Assembly (NCBI GenBank): GCA_013375475.1
Contig: JABXKD010000025.1
Span: 1-44,280 of the forward strand
Length of the DNA: 44,280 nucleotides
Source: Promethearchaeota archaeon
GTDB lineage: Archaea > Asgardarchaeota > Lokiarchaeia > Sigyniarchaeales > SOKP01
Direction of reading: 5' to 3'
In this document: positions 8,884-18,275 of the stretch, piece by piece
Numbering within the stretch: position 1 is the first letter of the stretch
Layout of the letters: each line of letters begins with the position of its first letter
Made by a program: the position numbers and the translations under genes
The notes under the pieces: model-generated
Told to the model about the DNA's origin: nothing
Database searches by the model: none
What the model saw: only the letters and a program-made list of their open reading frames with translations

Positions 8884-11163
8884 ATGCGAAAAGTTTCAAC
8901 TAAATTAATTTTTTTGATGCTAGTAGCGACTATGCTTTTACCAATATACAGCGGAAAAGCTCAAACCGCAACAGTACCTAATTTCATTATAGGAACGACT
9001 GGCGGTGCAATGGGACATTGGGATGGTATTGCAGCCACAGCAGGGTTTGCTGGTTCTGATTATGCCTCTCAATGTTTGGAATCGTTATGGTTAGAACCTG
9101 AGGATTGGTCAGGTGATCATGAAGATATGATACCGGTGCTTGCAGAAAGTTGGGAAATAACTAAGTGGCCAGCAGAAATGAATTACCATCCAACAGATCC
9201 ATTTGTTAACGGAGATGGTATCAGGGCAATAGAATTTACTCTGAGAGATGGCGTTACTTTTCATGACGGATCAGCTTTTAACGCAACAGTCGCGAAATGG
9301 AACATTGATCGTATAATGGTACAGTCTGGAAATATAACAGGCGGATTAACACCAGGAAGTGTGGCAGAAAGCGACTGGTATAAAACGAGAACTTCTTTTT
9401 GGTTACCTGCTGAGGATTGGGCTCCTTTTGAAACTGACACTTGGAATGTATCACAATTTATTGGACAATTTGCTACATACGAGGGTTTTGGAACTTCTTA
9501 TGAATGGTGGTCGTATGGTCATTATCCCCGAATTAAAAATGTGACTATAACTGAAGATTTAGCTTCTGGAGGTAAAATTAAAGTATACTATAACGATTGG
9601 AGTGGTATACTTACCTATGTGGACCATACGATGATGTCAATGGACGCTTATAAAGATTATTTTGATGAACCACTTTTAGGTCCCTCCGCTCCAGGAATTC
9701 CACAACCAGATGTTACCGGAGGTTATCCTACTACAGGATTCCGTGGGCATTTGATTGGCACGGGTCCTTACAGATTTATCGATCACGATGAAATAGTACT
9801 ACAAGGAGGTACCATGGAAAAATATGATGACTGGTGGAATGCTAGCGCCATGGAAGCTAGAGGTTTGTTCGAAGCTCCAGCACTTGATGTTGCTACCTTT
9901 GGATATGATGCTGCAGGGATTGCCGGAAGAAATCTAGCTATGACTACAGGAACCATAGATATTGCTTGGGATAGCATAGGAGAAGGGGGTCTTAACTATA
10001 TTGACATGATTGCTGATCCTAACGTCAATTACGTTTTAACGGGTACTGAACCAACTCGTACTTATGTTTCATTAAATTGTGTCAATGAAACGTATTGGAA
10101 AGACTGGGCAGATATGAGTCCAATTAATTTAACAGAAGTATTTGGACCTTATGAAACATGGGTGCCATGGACAATGCCTGACGTTGGATATGATGGGACA
10201 GTCAATACTGATGGAATTGATAGAGCTCTGAGGAAAGCGGTTAGTTACGCGTTTAATTATGATACATTTATTGATGTTATTCTAGGAGGACGTGCGATAC
10301 GATCGGGGGGTTTTCTTCCCACCACAAATGTACACTATAACCCCGCTATAACTCTTCCATATAATAATCTCACTATAGCACGCCAAGCCCTTTTCGATGA
10401 TCCAGTATGGAATGCGGCATTGTTAGCTAGAAGTCTAACTGTAGCAAATATAACCCATGATGATGCTTGGCTTGATGTCGCGGTGAATGATCCCATCTTT
10501 ATATTTAATCTCGCATGGGATCAGGCCAATCTTGACATTTCGAACGTATTCGCAACATCCATTAACGCCCTTGGAATGAGATGTGGTGGTCCGTTTGGAG
10601 CACCTGATCCTGCCTGGGAAGTAGTACCAGATTTTTATACTGCTTTGTATAGTGATTATTCATTCAATGCTCTTACATATCATGGAATCCCCACTAACTG
10701 GCCTGGAATGGATATAAGGGCTACACCATCCCTTGAATATTATTATCATAGTCCAGGTTTACCGTATGTGGACGGCTCTGGCGCAGTATACCCATTCGAA
10801 CAATTTTATAACATAAACTTTGTTTATAATGAGACTGTCGACTATTGGCTAGATCAAACTTGGTTTTCAAATTTTTCTCGTACACAAGAACTAATGGATA
10901 AGCTGACTACACACTTTCAAACCAGACAATTTTCTGACATTATGGTTGCTGAGCCCATGACGGGATATGCAATAAATAAAGATTGGGAATTTCCTCTTTC
11001 AGGAGCGGTAACATTTGCATTCCTTAAATATGTTCCAGAAGGACCTGCTGGACCTCCTGGTGAACCAATCCCAGGGTTCCATATTGCTACTCTTTTAGCT
11101 GTTGCTGCGGTAACTATTTCGGGAATCGGTTATTCGTTGAAGAAAAAGAGAAAACGAGCTTAA
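8884..11163 (+). CDS. ABC transporter solute-binding protein (SBP family 5), membrane anchored
   Basis: Extracellular receptor of the importer, 759 aa. Residues 1-27 are a signal peptide (basic start, hydrophobic core, cleavage region around GKAQTA). The body matches family-5 peptide/oligosaccharide binding proteins, for example EFTLRDGVTFHDGSAFNA near 120, the GTGPYRFIDHDE segment, and ALRKAVSYAFNYDTFIDVIL. The C-terminus is archaeal in style: a Pro/Gly-rich linker, IPGF at 729-732, a hydrophobic helix, and a KKKRKRA tail, so the protein should be anchored to the membrane from outside. Length (usually 500-600 aa in bacteria) reflects extra insertions and the anchor. Family 5 includes peptide and also cellobiose/oligosaccharide receptors; neighbouring glycosidases make sugars a reasonable alternative. 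Confidence 0.93.
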   Translation: MRKVSTKLIFLMLVATMLLPIYSGKAQTATVPNFIIGTTGGAMGHWDGIAATAGFAGSDYASQCLESLWLEPEDWSGDHEDMIPVLAESWEITKWPAEMNYHPTDPFVNGDGIRAIEFTLRDGVTFHDGSAFNATVAKWNIDRIMVQSGNITGGLTPGSVAESDWYKTRTSFWLPAEDWAPFETDTWNVSQFIGQFATYEGFGTSYEWWSYGHYPRIKNVTITEDLASGGKIKVYYNDWSGILTYVDHTMMSMDAYKDYFDEPLLGPSAPGIPQPDVTGGYPTTGFRGHLIGTGPYRFIDHDEIVLQGGTMEKYDDWWNASAMEARGLFEAPALDVATFGYDAAGIAGRNLAMTTGTIDIAWDSIGEGGLNYIDMIADPNVNYVLTGTEPTRTYVSLNCVNETYWKDWADMSPINLTEVFGPYETWVPWTMPDVGYDGTVNTDGIDRALRKAVSYAFNYDTFIDVILGGRAIRSGGFLPTTNVHYNPAITLPYNNLTIARQALFDDPVWNAALLARSLTVANITHDDAWLDVAVNDPIFIFNLAWDQANLDISNVFATSINALGMRCGGPFGAPDPAWEVVPDFYTALYSDYSFNALTYHGIPTNWPGMDIRATPSLEYYYHSPGLPYVDGSGAVYPFEQFYNINFVYNETVDYWLDQTWFSNFSRTQELMDKLTTHFQTRQFSDIMVAEPMTGYAINKDWEFPLSGAVTFAFLKYVPEGPAGPPGEPIPGFHIATLLAVAAVTISGIGYSLKKKRKRA

Positions 11164-11188
11164 AAGTAAAAGGTATAATAAACTTAAA

Positions 11189-11211
11189 TTTTTTTTTTTT
11201 TTTATTTTTTT
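11189..11211 (+). terminator. T-tract terminator after the binding-protein gene
   Basis: T15-A-T7 begins 25 bp after the stop codon at 11163. Archaeal RNA polymerase terminates at such runs without a required hairpin, and no clear stem precedes it. Confidence 0.6.
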
Positions 11212-11299
11212 CAGTTATATAGCAACCCTAGAAGCCATATTGTAATTATTTTATATTTTTTCGTGATACTTTTACAATTTTTCTGAATTGTTGTGTGTG

Positions 11300-11404
11300 T
11301 TTTTTTTGAAGATATTAAAATTAATTAATATCTACGATTACTTGATTTAATAAATCGCTCTGATTTAACATTCATATTCAAAAATAAATAAAGTTGAAAT
11401 AATA
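11300..11404 (+). promoter_or_regulatory. Upstream region of thiolase, duplicated at 29103-29207
   Basis: This 105-bp segment ends at the thiolase ATG and aligns without gaps to the 105 bp before the second thiolase copy, about 85% identical by hand alignment. The best-conserved parts are TATCTACGATTACTT and a segment containing the inverted repeat AAATC-n5-GATTT, in which the five central bases differ in three positions while the arms are kept. It probably contains the promoter and possibly an operator. Confidence 0.6.
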
Positions 11405-12604
11405 ATGGAAAGTAAAGAAATTGTTATATGCTATGCTAAGAGGACTGCAATTGGTTCTTTTGGAGGATCTCTTTTACCCGTTCGCGCTAGTAAATTGTTA
11501 AGCTTAATGATAAAAGATAGTGTGGAATCGACTGGAATCGATCCAGCAGTTATTTCTGATATTAAAAGTGGCTGCTGCAATGAGTCAAGTGACGAGATGA
11601 ATGTCGCAAGAGTAGCGTCAATAATGGCGGGAATACCAAATGAAGTCCCAGCAATGACTATTAATCGCGTTTGTACTTCTGCCATGGAAGCAGTAAGGGC
11701 AGGAATGGTTGATATCTTAGCAGGACATGATGATATCGTGTTAGCAGGTGGCGTTGAAAGCATGAGTAATATTCCTTATTTCCTACCATCAGCCAGATTT
11801 GGTGCGCGATTGGGCGATAAAGGAATGGTATGTGGAATAACGGAAGGTTTATACGCGGGAAGTAAGATTATTGCACCCCAAGATTCATATATAATGGGCA
11901 TGACAGCCGAATATATAGCTGAAAAATATGGGATCACTCGTCAAATGCAAGATGAGGCAGCCTTGCGTTCACAGAACAGTGCAGAAAATTCAACTAATAA
12001 CGGGAGATTTAAGGATGAGATAGTACCTGTAGAAGTGAAAACGCGAAAGAAAACTTATGTTTTCGAAAAGGACGAACACTTCAGACCTGGTCAATCAATG
12101 GAAGCGCTTCAAAAATTGCGACCCGCATTTAAGAAAGATGGCACGGTCACTGCTGGGAACGCTTCAGGGATAAACGATGGAGCTGCTCTTACCTTGTTAA
12201 CTACAGCTGCCAAGGCTCAAGAATTAGGTTTAACTCCGCTTGCTAAAATAAAAACAATTGCTAAAATAGGGAACGATCCTCGTCTAATGGGGATGGGTCC
12301 AATTTATTCAACACCATTAGCACTAAAACAAGCGAATATGGAACTGAAAGATATCGATTTAATTGAATGCAATGAAGCTTTTGCCGCACAATTTTGCGCT
12401 GTAGCTCAAGAGTTAAATTTTGACATAGATATAACTAATGTTAATGGTTCAGGAATTGGATTAGGTCATCCCGTAGGCTGTACTGGTGCAAGAATTATTG
12501 TCACTCTCATTCATGAAATGAAAAAACGGAATCTTTCCTACGGGTTAGCCACTTTGTGTGGTGGTGGAGGACTTTCGCTAGCTACGATAATAGAAAATAT
12601 CTAA
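11405..12604 (+). CDS. Acetyl-CoA C-acetyltransferase (thiolase), intact copy
   Basis: Condenses two acetyl-CoA or cleaves acetoacetyl/3-ketoacyl-CoA in the cytosol. All thiolase landmarks are present: nucleophilic Cys90 in NRVCTSAMEA, the NEAFAAQ motif (323-329), His355 in GLGHPVGCTGAR, and catalytic Cys385 in LCGGGG. The length of 399 aa is typical of degradative/biosynthetic thiolases. It is monocistronic as far as can be seen. A second copy of the gene with its upstream region lies at 27903-29102 but is broken. Partner enzymes such as the hydroxyacyl-CoA dehydrogenase at 43102-44007 are far away. Acetoacetyl versus longer-chain specificity is undecided. Confidence 0.93.
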   Translation: MESKEIVICYAKRTAIGSFGGSLLPVRASKLLSLMIKDSVESTGIDPAVISDIKSGCCNESSDEMNVARVASIMAGIPNEVPAMTINRVCTSAMEAVRAGMVDILAGHDDIVLAGGVESMSNIPYFLPSARFGARLGDKGMVCGITEGLYAGSKIIAPQDSYIMGMTAEYIAEKYGITRQMQDEAALRSQNSAENSTNNGRFKDEIVPVEVKTRKKTYVFEKDEHFRPGQSMEALQKLRPAFKKDGTVTAGNASGINDGAALTLLTTAAKAQELGLTPLAKIKTIAKIGNDPRLMGMGPIYSTPLALKQANMELKDIDLIECNEAFAAQFCAVAQELNFDIDITNVNGSGIGLGHPVGCTGARIIVTLIHEMKKRNLSYGLATLCGGGGLSLATIIENI

Positions 12605-12646
12605 ATTACAATTTTCCTTTCTTTTTTATTTTAAATAAAGGTTCTG

Positions 12647-14380
12647 CTACCAAATTGATTTTAGCTCGTGGATCTTTGTTTTAACAAGTTTTGTATTTCC
12701 ACCTTCACTAAAGGCTAAGATATTGCATTTTTCTATTGTAATAGGTTTAAAATATGGCACTATATAATTAATTTTGTGCGGATATAGTTCAAGAAACTCT
12801 GAAATATTAAGATCTGTCCCCCATTTCGAAAGATCCTCAGAAATATCGGAGATTTTAATAGATGTACGAACCGGCATATAGATTTGGCCATCATTGGCGA
12901 AAATTTCCAACGTTGTGCGATCAACAAGGATTCTGAGTTTAATTTTACGATCTATTGGTTTTAACGGTGCATAACGCTCTTGACAATAGAGCTTTTGCTC
13001 ATTGATATCATAGGTAATTTGTATATTTTTTATTAATAGCCCAAATCTTTCAGCACTCCCGATTACAAACTCAACTGAAATATCGTACAAGCCATAATCA
13101 ACATTTTCTTCCAAAATTGAATGTTGACCTTCCTCGATAACCCTTTCTTGATATATCCAGTTCTTGCCGTAAATTTTCTTAATTTCATCTATAGGTTGAG
13201 CAAACATTCTCAGTCCATCTTCCGTATTTCTTAGTGTAAGTTCAACGGGAAAGAGCATCTGTTGATTAAATGGCATCCCTGGCATGGGACTTATTCCCCA
13301 TGCAATTTGAATACGTCTACCATCTTCTTCAGGAACATTATTAAAAGTTTGTGATGCGTAGAAACAATTACCATAGCTAAACGCAATCTCTTTAGTTTCG
13401 GGAATAAAGTTCTTCCCATCGAATTGTCCTATGTCGTAACGACCATTACCAGCGTACAAAATCCATTTTTTGTTCTGTTGATTTCCATCAATGGCTAATT
13501 GGAATAGTTCCGGGCATTCATGAAGATTTTCCCTTCTGTATTTACTTTGAAGTTCCCAGGATTTAAGGTCCTTGGAGGTGAAAAATCCCATAACGCTATT
13601 TTCTAAGTATAACACAATTACCCATTGATTTGACGATTCATGCCAAATAACTTTTGGATCGCGATTAAATGGTTCAATTAAATCTTGAACAGGATTTTCA
13701 CTATATTTGGTAAAAGTTCTACCCCTGTCGTTGCTATATGCAATAGATTGGGTAAATGGCTTGTTTTTTGACCACGGTGTTTTACCACCTGCGGAAGTAT
13801 AAATACATATTATTGGTATTTCGTCACTACTTTGAAAATCCGTAGAATTAAGCTTATCAACAACTGCTGAACCAGAATATATTCCACCTAGGTTATCTGG
13901 ATTAATAGCATCAACTAATTCATTCCAATGTATCAGGTCAGTACTTATTGCATGACCCCAAGATTTGTTGGCGTCGGAACCATAACTGTATCCGAAAGGA
14001 TTATGCTGGTAAAACATGTGATATTCTCCGTCATGATAAACTAGACCATTTGGGTCATTGTTCCAGCCTCGACGCGTTGAGAAATGGAACTGAGGTCTTA
14101 AGTGCTCTTTATAGAGGTTTTCTTCTCCAGGAAATGTGTCAGCCTGATAAATCTTATCGAATGCCTCATGTTCCTTTTTGATTTGTAAAGTAACTTTTTT
14201 ACCTTTAAATTCAGAAACATCTAGGAAAACCCAAAAGTCTGGTTCACCAATCGGTAATGAAACTTTGAATTCGCGTACAACCTTCCCATCTATAATGAGG
14301 TGTATTAATCTCTCTTTTGTTTCGTGGCTTACAGGAAAATTAAGATACTGATTTTCAATCGTAAACTCTCGAGATATGAT
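12647..14380 (-). CDS. GH32 beta-fructosidase-like glycosidase, 5' end without canonical start
   Basis: Predicted hydrolase of fructans/sucrose-type beta-fructosides. The three GH32 catalytic motifs are readable: nucleophile Asp in GWNNDPNG (14045-14065), transition-state Asp in FNRDPK, and acid/base Glu in ECPELF. A C-terminal beta-sandwich follows, and an N-terminal sandwich-like stretch (about the first 100 codons) contains EPDFWVFLDVSEFKGK. The first in-frame ATG is at 14017, which would omit the nucleophile. The frame continues open and clearly coding for 121 codons upstream to 14380, where it meets TGA TAA without any ATG, GTG or TTG. So either the start was lost, a small frameshift exists near 14365-14390 (a GTG at 14386 lies one frame off), or a rare start such as ATT is used. 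No signal peptide is seen in the surviving frame. Confidence 0.8.
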   Translation of the reverse strand: MISREFTIENQYLNFPVSHETKERLIHLIIDGKVVREFKVSLPIGEPDFWVFLDVSEFKGKKVTLQIKKEHEAFDKIYQADTFPGEENLYKEHLRPQFHFSTRRGWNNDPNGLVYHDGEYHMFYQHNPFGYSYGSDANKSWGHAISTDLIHWNELVDAINPDNLGGIYSGSAVVDKLNSTDFQSSDEIPIICIYTSAGGKTPWSKNKPFTQSIAYSNDRGRTFTKYSENPVQDLIEPFNRDPKVIWHESSNQWVIVLYLENSVMGFFTSKDLKSWELQSKYRRENLHECPELFQLAIDGNQQNKKWILYAGNGRYDIGQFDGKNFIPETKEIAFSYGNCFYASQTFNNVPEEDGRRIQIAWGISPMPGMPFNQQMLFPVELTLRNTEDGLRMFAQPIDEIKKIYGKNWIYQERVIEEGQHSILEENVDYGLYDISVEFVIGSAERFGLLIKNIQITYDINEQKLYCQERYAPLKPIDRKIKLRILVDRTTLEIFANDGQIYMPVRTSIKISDISEDLSKWGTDLNISEFLELYPHKINYIVPYFKPITIEKCNILAFSEGGNTKLVKTKIHELKSIW

Positions 14381-14442
14381 TTATCACTTTTTCACATTTA
14401 ATTTTATGATCAAAAAACTTACATTTTTAATAAATTCATTTT

Positions 14443-15504
14443 CTATTTCGGGAGAATATAATTTAGTATTAGCTTCTCATAACCATCTTTGGGTATATTC
14501 CCACCCGCTGTAACACCAACCGTAAGATTATATTCTGGTATAACATAGATCATCTGTCCTCCAGATCCAGCCATAAAATACCCCTCAATAGGACTATCCA
14601 TCATAAAAAATAAATACCCATAATCCATCGACTTTTCCCCTTTGGACATGCTTATCCTGGCTGTTGTTGCATCTCTTATATAATTTTTATCTACTATTTG
14701 TGTTCCATCCCAAGAACCATTGTTATAACATAATATTCCTAATTTTGCTTGAACCTTCGGTGAACAATGAAAAATATATGCACCATAATTAATACCTTTA
14801 CTATCATGCGGCCAAAATGTTTCTTCATCCGCAATTCCTAGCGGGGTAAATAGATACTCTTTTGCGAATTCCTCAGTGCTTTTACCAGATACCTTGGTAA
14901 TTATACCTGATAAGAGATTAGGTCCATCATTACTGTATACCCAATTTCCTGCTTCCCCAGGAACTGCCCCTAAGGGCACTTCATTAAGCGCTAAGTTAAT
15001 ACAATTATCAGGAGGATATTTAGCCTTAGGATGATTAGGTTCCCATTCACCAATTAATCCAGAATTCATTGTTAATAGTTGTTCTATTGTTATATTCTTC
15101 TTTGATTCACTATCGCAAAAATTTGGATCCCAAATATCAGCAAAGAACTCATATAATGTCTGGTTTAGGTTGTCTATTAAACCTTCTTTGAGGGCTATTC
15201 CAATCAAAATGCTTGTTAAACTTTTGGTCGCAGAAGCTTGATCGTGGAATATATGGTTAGGTCCGGAATACGCTTTAGGAGGAAGAAGATCAGAATACGC
15301 TTTAGTATCAAGAGTTTGGGAATTATGCAGGTATTCTTCGGTTATCAGATATCCATTGCGTGCTATAATAACACTGTGGAGATCATATGAATTTTTTTTA
15401 ATAAATTCAAACATCTCGGAAATTTTTTTAGAATCCAATCCCTGTTCTTCAGGAGCTACTTCTGTCCATTCACTTGATTTTGATGGCCAAAATTTATTTT
15501 TCAT
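14443..15504 (-). CDS. Serine hydrolase, beta-lactamase/penicillin-binding fold, cytosolic form
   Basis: Class C beta-lactamase/esterase-fold enzyme, 353 aa. The catalytic SxxK is S91-A-T-K94, the YxN motif is Y190-S-N192, and the third box is GSGGQ (313-317), where this family usually has a small-residue version of KTG/HxG. There is no signal peptide: the protein starts directly with the region that in the relative at 18276-19808 follows the signal and linker. The ATG is the first in frame. It lies 62 bp upstream of the GH32 frame on the same strand, so the two may be cotranscribed. Probable substrates are esters or amides, not antibiotics; unknown. Confidence 0.85.
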   Translation of the reverse strand: MKNKFWPSKSSEWTEVAPEEQGLDSKKISEMFEFIKKNSYDLHSVIIARNGYLITEEYLHNSQTLDTKAYSDLLPPKAYSGPNHIFHDQASATKSLTSILIGIALKEGLIDNLNQTLYEFFADIWDPNFCDSESKKNITIEQLLTMNSGLIGEWEPNHPKAKYPPDNCINLALNEVPLGAVPGEAGNWVYSNDGPNLLSGIITKVSGKSTEEFAKEYLFTPLGIADEETFWPHDSKGINYGAYIFHCSPKVQAKLGILCYNNGSWDGTQIVDKNYIRDATTARISMSKGEKSMDYGYLFFMMDSPIEGYFMAGSGGQMIYVIPEYNLTVGVTAGGNIPKDGYEKLILNYILPK

Positions 15505-15623
15505 AGTTATCTCAATTTTTTTAAATTTTATTGATTAAAATAATGAATATATAAAAATTTTGCTTTAATGGACGTTGTTTATTTAGTACTTACTTCCCCT
15601 TGTTTTTCAATATTTGAGAATGA

Positions 15624-15653
15624 TAAATTCAGCGTCTGATTTCAATGAAAATT
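15624..15653 (+). repeat. Dispersed double-palindrome repeat, copy 1
   Basis: A 30-bp core starting TAAATTCAG. It comprises TCAG-CGT-CTGA followed at once by TTTC-AAT-GAAA, two small inverted repeats. It is intergenic, 120 bp upstream of the ATG of the minus-strand serine hydrolase and 100 bp before the DinB ATG. Confidence 0.8.
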
Positions 15654-15752
15654 CCTTGAAATTAAGTTAGGAAACATAAGGGGAATCTTTATGTGGTAAT
15701 CTTTATTAATCTAAAAAAATTGCATTCTAATATTCTAGGAGAGTGCTTAAAA

Positions 15753-16274
15753 ATGGTTAGAAAAACTACAAAAAATGAGCTGATAGAGCTTGTGAAAACT
15801 ATCAGACTTTATGGAAACCGTATGTTGAAAGGGTTAAAAGAAGATGAAGTAGCTTGGGTTCCAGAAAATACCAAAGGAAGATCAATTGAGAGTTATTTAA
15901 GACATATTCTGAATGCGGAGTCATATTGGTATAATATGATAAAGGATGGTTCATATGAAATTTTTTCCAAAGGTATTGGTTTTAATGATTTAGTTAATAG
16001 TTTTAAAAAACACGAGACTACAATCCTTACTTTAATAGATAATGCTGAGGATGATGATTTCAATCTACGCACTCCTGAGTGGGAAGGAGATAATTATCAA
16101 AAGTTAAAAAGTAGAGGAACCCTTGCCTGGAAAATTTACAGGACTTCTATGCACGCAATTCATCATTTTGGGCAAATAGCACATATTCGATTCAGTTTGG
16201 AGAATCCCCCTACCGAAAAAATTGATGACTATTCAGATCCTTGGGGTTATATATGGATCGGATTGTTTTCATAG
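15753..16274 (+). CDS. DinB-family protein
   Basis: Four-helix-bundle protein of the DinB/YfiT superfamily, about 173 aa, cytosolic. The expected metal-site histidines are present: H51 in YLRHILNAE and H134/H137-H138 in MHAIHHFGQIAHIR. The frame is open from 15693, but the ATG at 15753 is preceded by AGGAGAG at a good distance and begins MVRKTTKNELIE, which suits the family, so I chose it. Many archaeal and bacterial members act as thiol-dependent S-transferases or are uncharacterised; the substrate is unknown. It precedes the GIY-YIG-like gene by 37 bp, so these two plus-strand genes probably share a transcript. Confidence 0.85.
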   Translation: MVRKTTKNELIELVKTIRLYGNRMLKGLKEDEVAWVPENTKGRSIESYLRHILNAESYWYNMIKDGSYEIFSKGIGFNDLVNSFKKHETTILTLIDNAEDDDFNLRTPEWEGDNYQKLKSRGTLAWKIYRTSMHAIHHFGQIAHIRFSLENPPTEKIDDYSDPWGYIWIGLFS

Positions 16275-16311
16275 CCCATTCTGATGAATAGATTAATAAA
16301 GAGGGATGAAT

Positions 16312-16767
16312 ATGAATGAAAAAATGTTTATTGTAACAGATATGAAATATCATATAATAAAAGTAGGAAGATCTAAGAATCCATACAAAAATTTGAAAAC
16401 AATTCAAAAAAACGATAGTAATGTATTGGAGATAGTTTGTGTTTTTAAAGAAGATATTGAAAAAGACATAAAGGAGTTGTTGAAAGAATATAAAATTCGA
16501 GGAGATTGGTACTATCCCAACCCAAAAATCCTGCTAAAAATCCAAGAAAAATATCTTCCAAATAATCGAGTATTAGCTACATTTATTAATGATTTATTTG
16601 GAGAATTAAAAATCGATAATCAACCTATTTGCTTATGCTGGGTAGACGATGATGAGAGTAGATGTCAATTCAAACGACATAAGACTTCGCTTATTACATG
16701 TGAATCCTATGAAATCTGGAAAGCTTGTGTAAGAAAGGAAGAAAAAGAAATAGATTTCGGGGATTAA
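16312..16767 (+). CDS. GIY-YIG-like (T5orf172/Mug113-type) protein with C-terminal Cys cluster
   Basis: The first 90 residues resemble the T5orf172 branch of the GIY-YIG nucleases: a beta strand MFIVTD, then IIKVGRSKNPYKNLK, and an IEKDIKELLKEYKIRGDWYYP segment with the Glu and Trp expected in this branch. The canonical GIY and YIG strands are degenerate, so nuclease activity is doubtful. The last 50 residues carry Cys and His in a CLCW...CQFKRH...C...C pattern that could bind zinc. ATG codons occur at 16306 and 16312; GAGGGA touches the first and is six bases from the second, hence the start chosen. No mobile element is adjacent. Confidence 0.6.
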   Translation: MNEKMFIVTDMKYHIIKVGRSKNPYKNLKTIQKNDSNVLEIVCVFKEDIEKDIKELLKEYKIRGDWYYPNPKILLKIQEKYLPNNRVLATFINDLFGELKIDNQPICLCWVDDDESRCQFKRHKTSLITCESYEIWKACVRKEEKEIDFGD

Positions 16768-16817
16768 CGATAGATTTATTATTATTTAGTAAAAAATTTT
16801 TGGAAATATCTGAATTT

Positions 16818-18254
16818 TCAAATTGAGAAAGAATAGAGTATTGCATTTCTTAAATGGAATTTAAACTTAATTTCACTATTTAAACTGGTTGAATTTGGGT
16901 TTTTCATGGTAATTTTTAGTTTTTCATCCACGCATGTTTTCTCAATTACACCATTTCCTAATATGTTATTATTATCATTTAGAACAGTAACCTTAACGTA
17001 CCCTCCATCATCTATGTCAGCAGAAAGTCCTAAATCACTACCATCCCACGGAATGGGTACTGTAGTAATATTGGATTCCAGTGTATTGTCTACAGATTTA
17101 TAACCAGCGAATCCATCTGGTCGTAACGTAGCTAAACAAAAATATCCCTTTCTCCAATCTGTGTGAGGTCCATCACTTCCTGAATAATATAACCGAATTT
17201 CATTATCTAAGATAATGGGAGATTTTGCGGCGTAGATACAACCCCAATCAATATCCCCTTTTATTTCACTATTTGGGATTAATGTTGTCCCAGGACATAT
17301 TCTATACCATTTAATTGTATCAGGACTCCAAGCTAATTCTGTTTGTACAGTATCTGTTTTTGTGTCAAAAATCGCTGGTAGTCCGAGATAAATCCCATAA
17401 TATTCAAATATTGGCATTGAGTAAATCTGTAAATGATCTTCATTTCCTTCAAATATAGGTTCTGTAAGAGTCCATGTTTTATAATCCAAACTTTCACTTC
17501 GCCCAACAATTCGAATTCCTATTTTTTTTCCATTGTTATCCTTTGATAGTTTCCACATTCGAGTAATTAAAACGTATTTTTCTATTGTTGGGGCCCAAAT
17601 CGCATTATTATGAGTATCCCCATTCCATTTAATTAGGTTTTTTACTTCTTCACTTACTTTTTCAATATTAGGACAAGCTTGAGGTTTTGACCATTTTAAT
17701 CCATCATTTGAGGTACAAATAAACATACTTCTTCCATTATCATTTGCTAAGATCAGTTTATATCTCTCATTGGGTTCTTCTATAAAATCATCTTTAAATA
17801 AACCCGCACCGTGATTATTCCTTAAAACAATATTGTTTTCTTTACTATCATTGAATTCTATAGTGTTTAAACTTGGTTTCTCCCAAATAATTCCATCTTT
17901 TGAGATTGCATAACAAATACCCATTTCTCGACTTTTTTTGCTACCATACTTGACATTAATTTCATGTAATCTTTTGATATAACTCCCAGGTTTCTTCTTT
18001 TTGTTCTTTGTTTTACTCGTTGCATAATCAATAATAAAAGGACTATACCAACATCGATAACGTGCTTGATTATTAGTTGTATCAAAAATAATATTTGCAT
18101 ATAAATTATCAAACCTGGGCTCCCAAAGTTTATCTTCGGTAAAAAGAGGATTATTTATACTTTTATTAACTTTCCCAAGTGTTAATATACAATTTTCTGA
18201 GTGTTTAGTTACACGAGAATCTAATAACAGGTATTTTTTTGGAATAATATCCAT
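16818..18254 (-). CDS. Five-bladed beta-propeller glycoside hydrolase-like protein (GH32/43/68 superfamily)
   Basis: 478 aa of the uncharacterised propeller family often annotated as glycosyl hydrolase family 32-like. Diagnostic stretches are KYLLLDSRV at the start, NNPLFTEDKLWEPRFDNLYANIIFD, RCWYSPFIIDY, YAISKDGIIWEKP, TSNDGLKWSKP, and repeated W-containing blade edges to about residue 390. A beta-sandwich C-terminus follows. There is no signal peptide. Unlike the neighbour at 12647-14380 the GH32 triad WxNDPNG/RDP/EC is not recognisable, so the activity is uncertain. It starts 21 bp after the secreted serine hydrolase ends and is very probably in one operon with it. Confidence 0.72.
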   Translation of the reverse strand: MDIIPKKYLLLDSRVTKHSENCILTLGKVNKSINNPLFTEDKLWEPRFDNLYANIIFDTTNNQARYRCWYSPFIIDYATSKTKNKKKKPGSYIKRLHEINVKYGSKKSREMGICYAISKDGIIWEKPSLNTIEFNDSKENNIVLRNNHGAGLFKDDFIEEPNERYKLILANDNGRSMFICTSNDGLKWSKPQACPNIEKVSEEVKNLIKWNGDTHNNAIWAPTIEKYVLITRMWKLSKDNNGKKIGIRIVGRSESLDYKTWTLTEPIFEGNEDHLQIYSMPIFEYYGIYLGLPAIFDTKTDTVQTELAWSPDTIKWYRICPGTTLIPNSEIKGDIDWGCIYAAKSPIILDNEIRLYYSGSDGPHTDWRKGYFCLATLRPDGFAGYKSVDNTLESNITTVPIPWDGSDLGLSADIDDGGYVKVTVLNDNNNILGNGVIEKTCVDEKLKITMKNPNSTSLNSEIKFKFHLRNAILYSFSI

Positions 18255-18275
18255 AGTTTAAAAAAAAAATAGATT

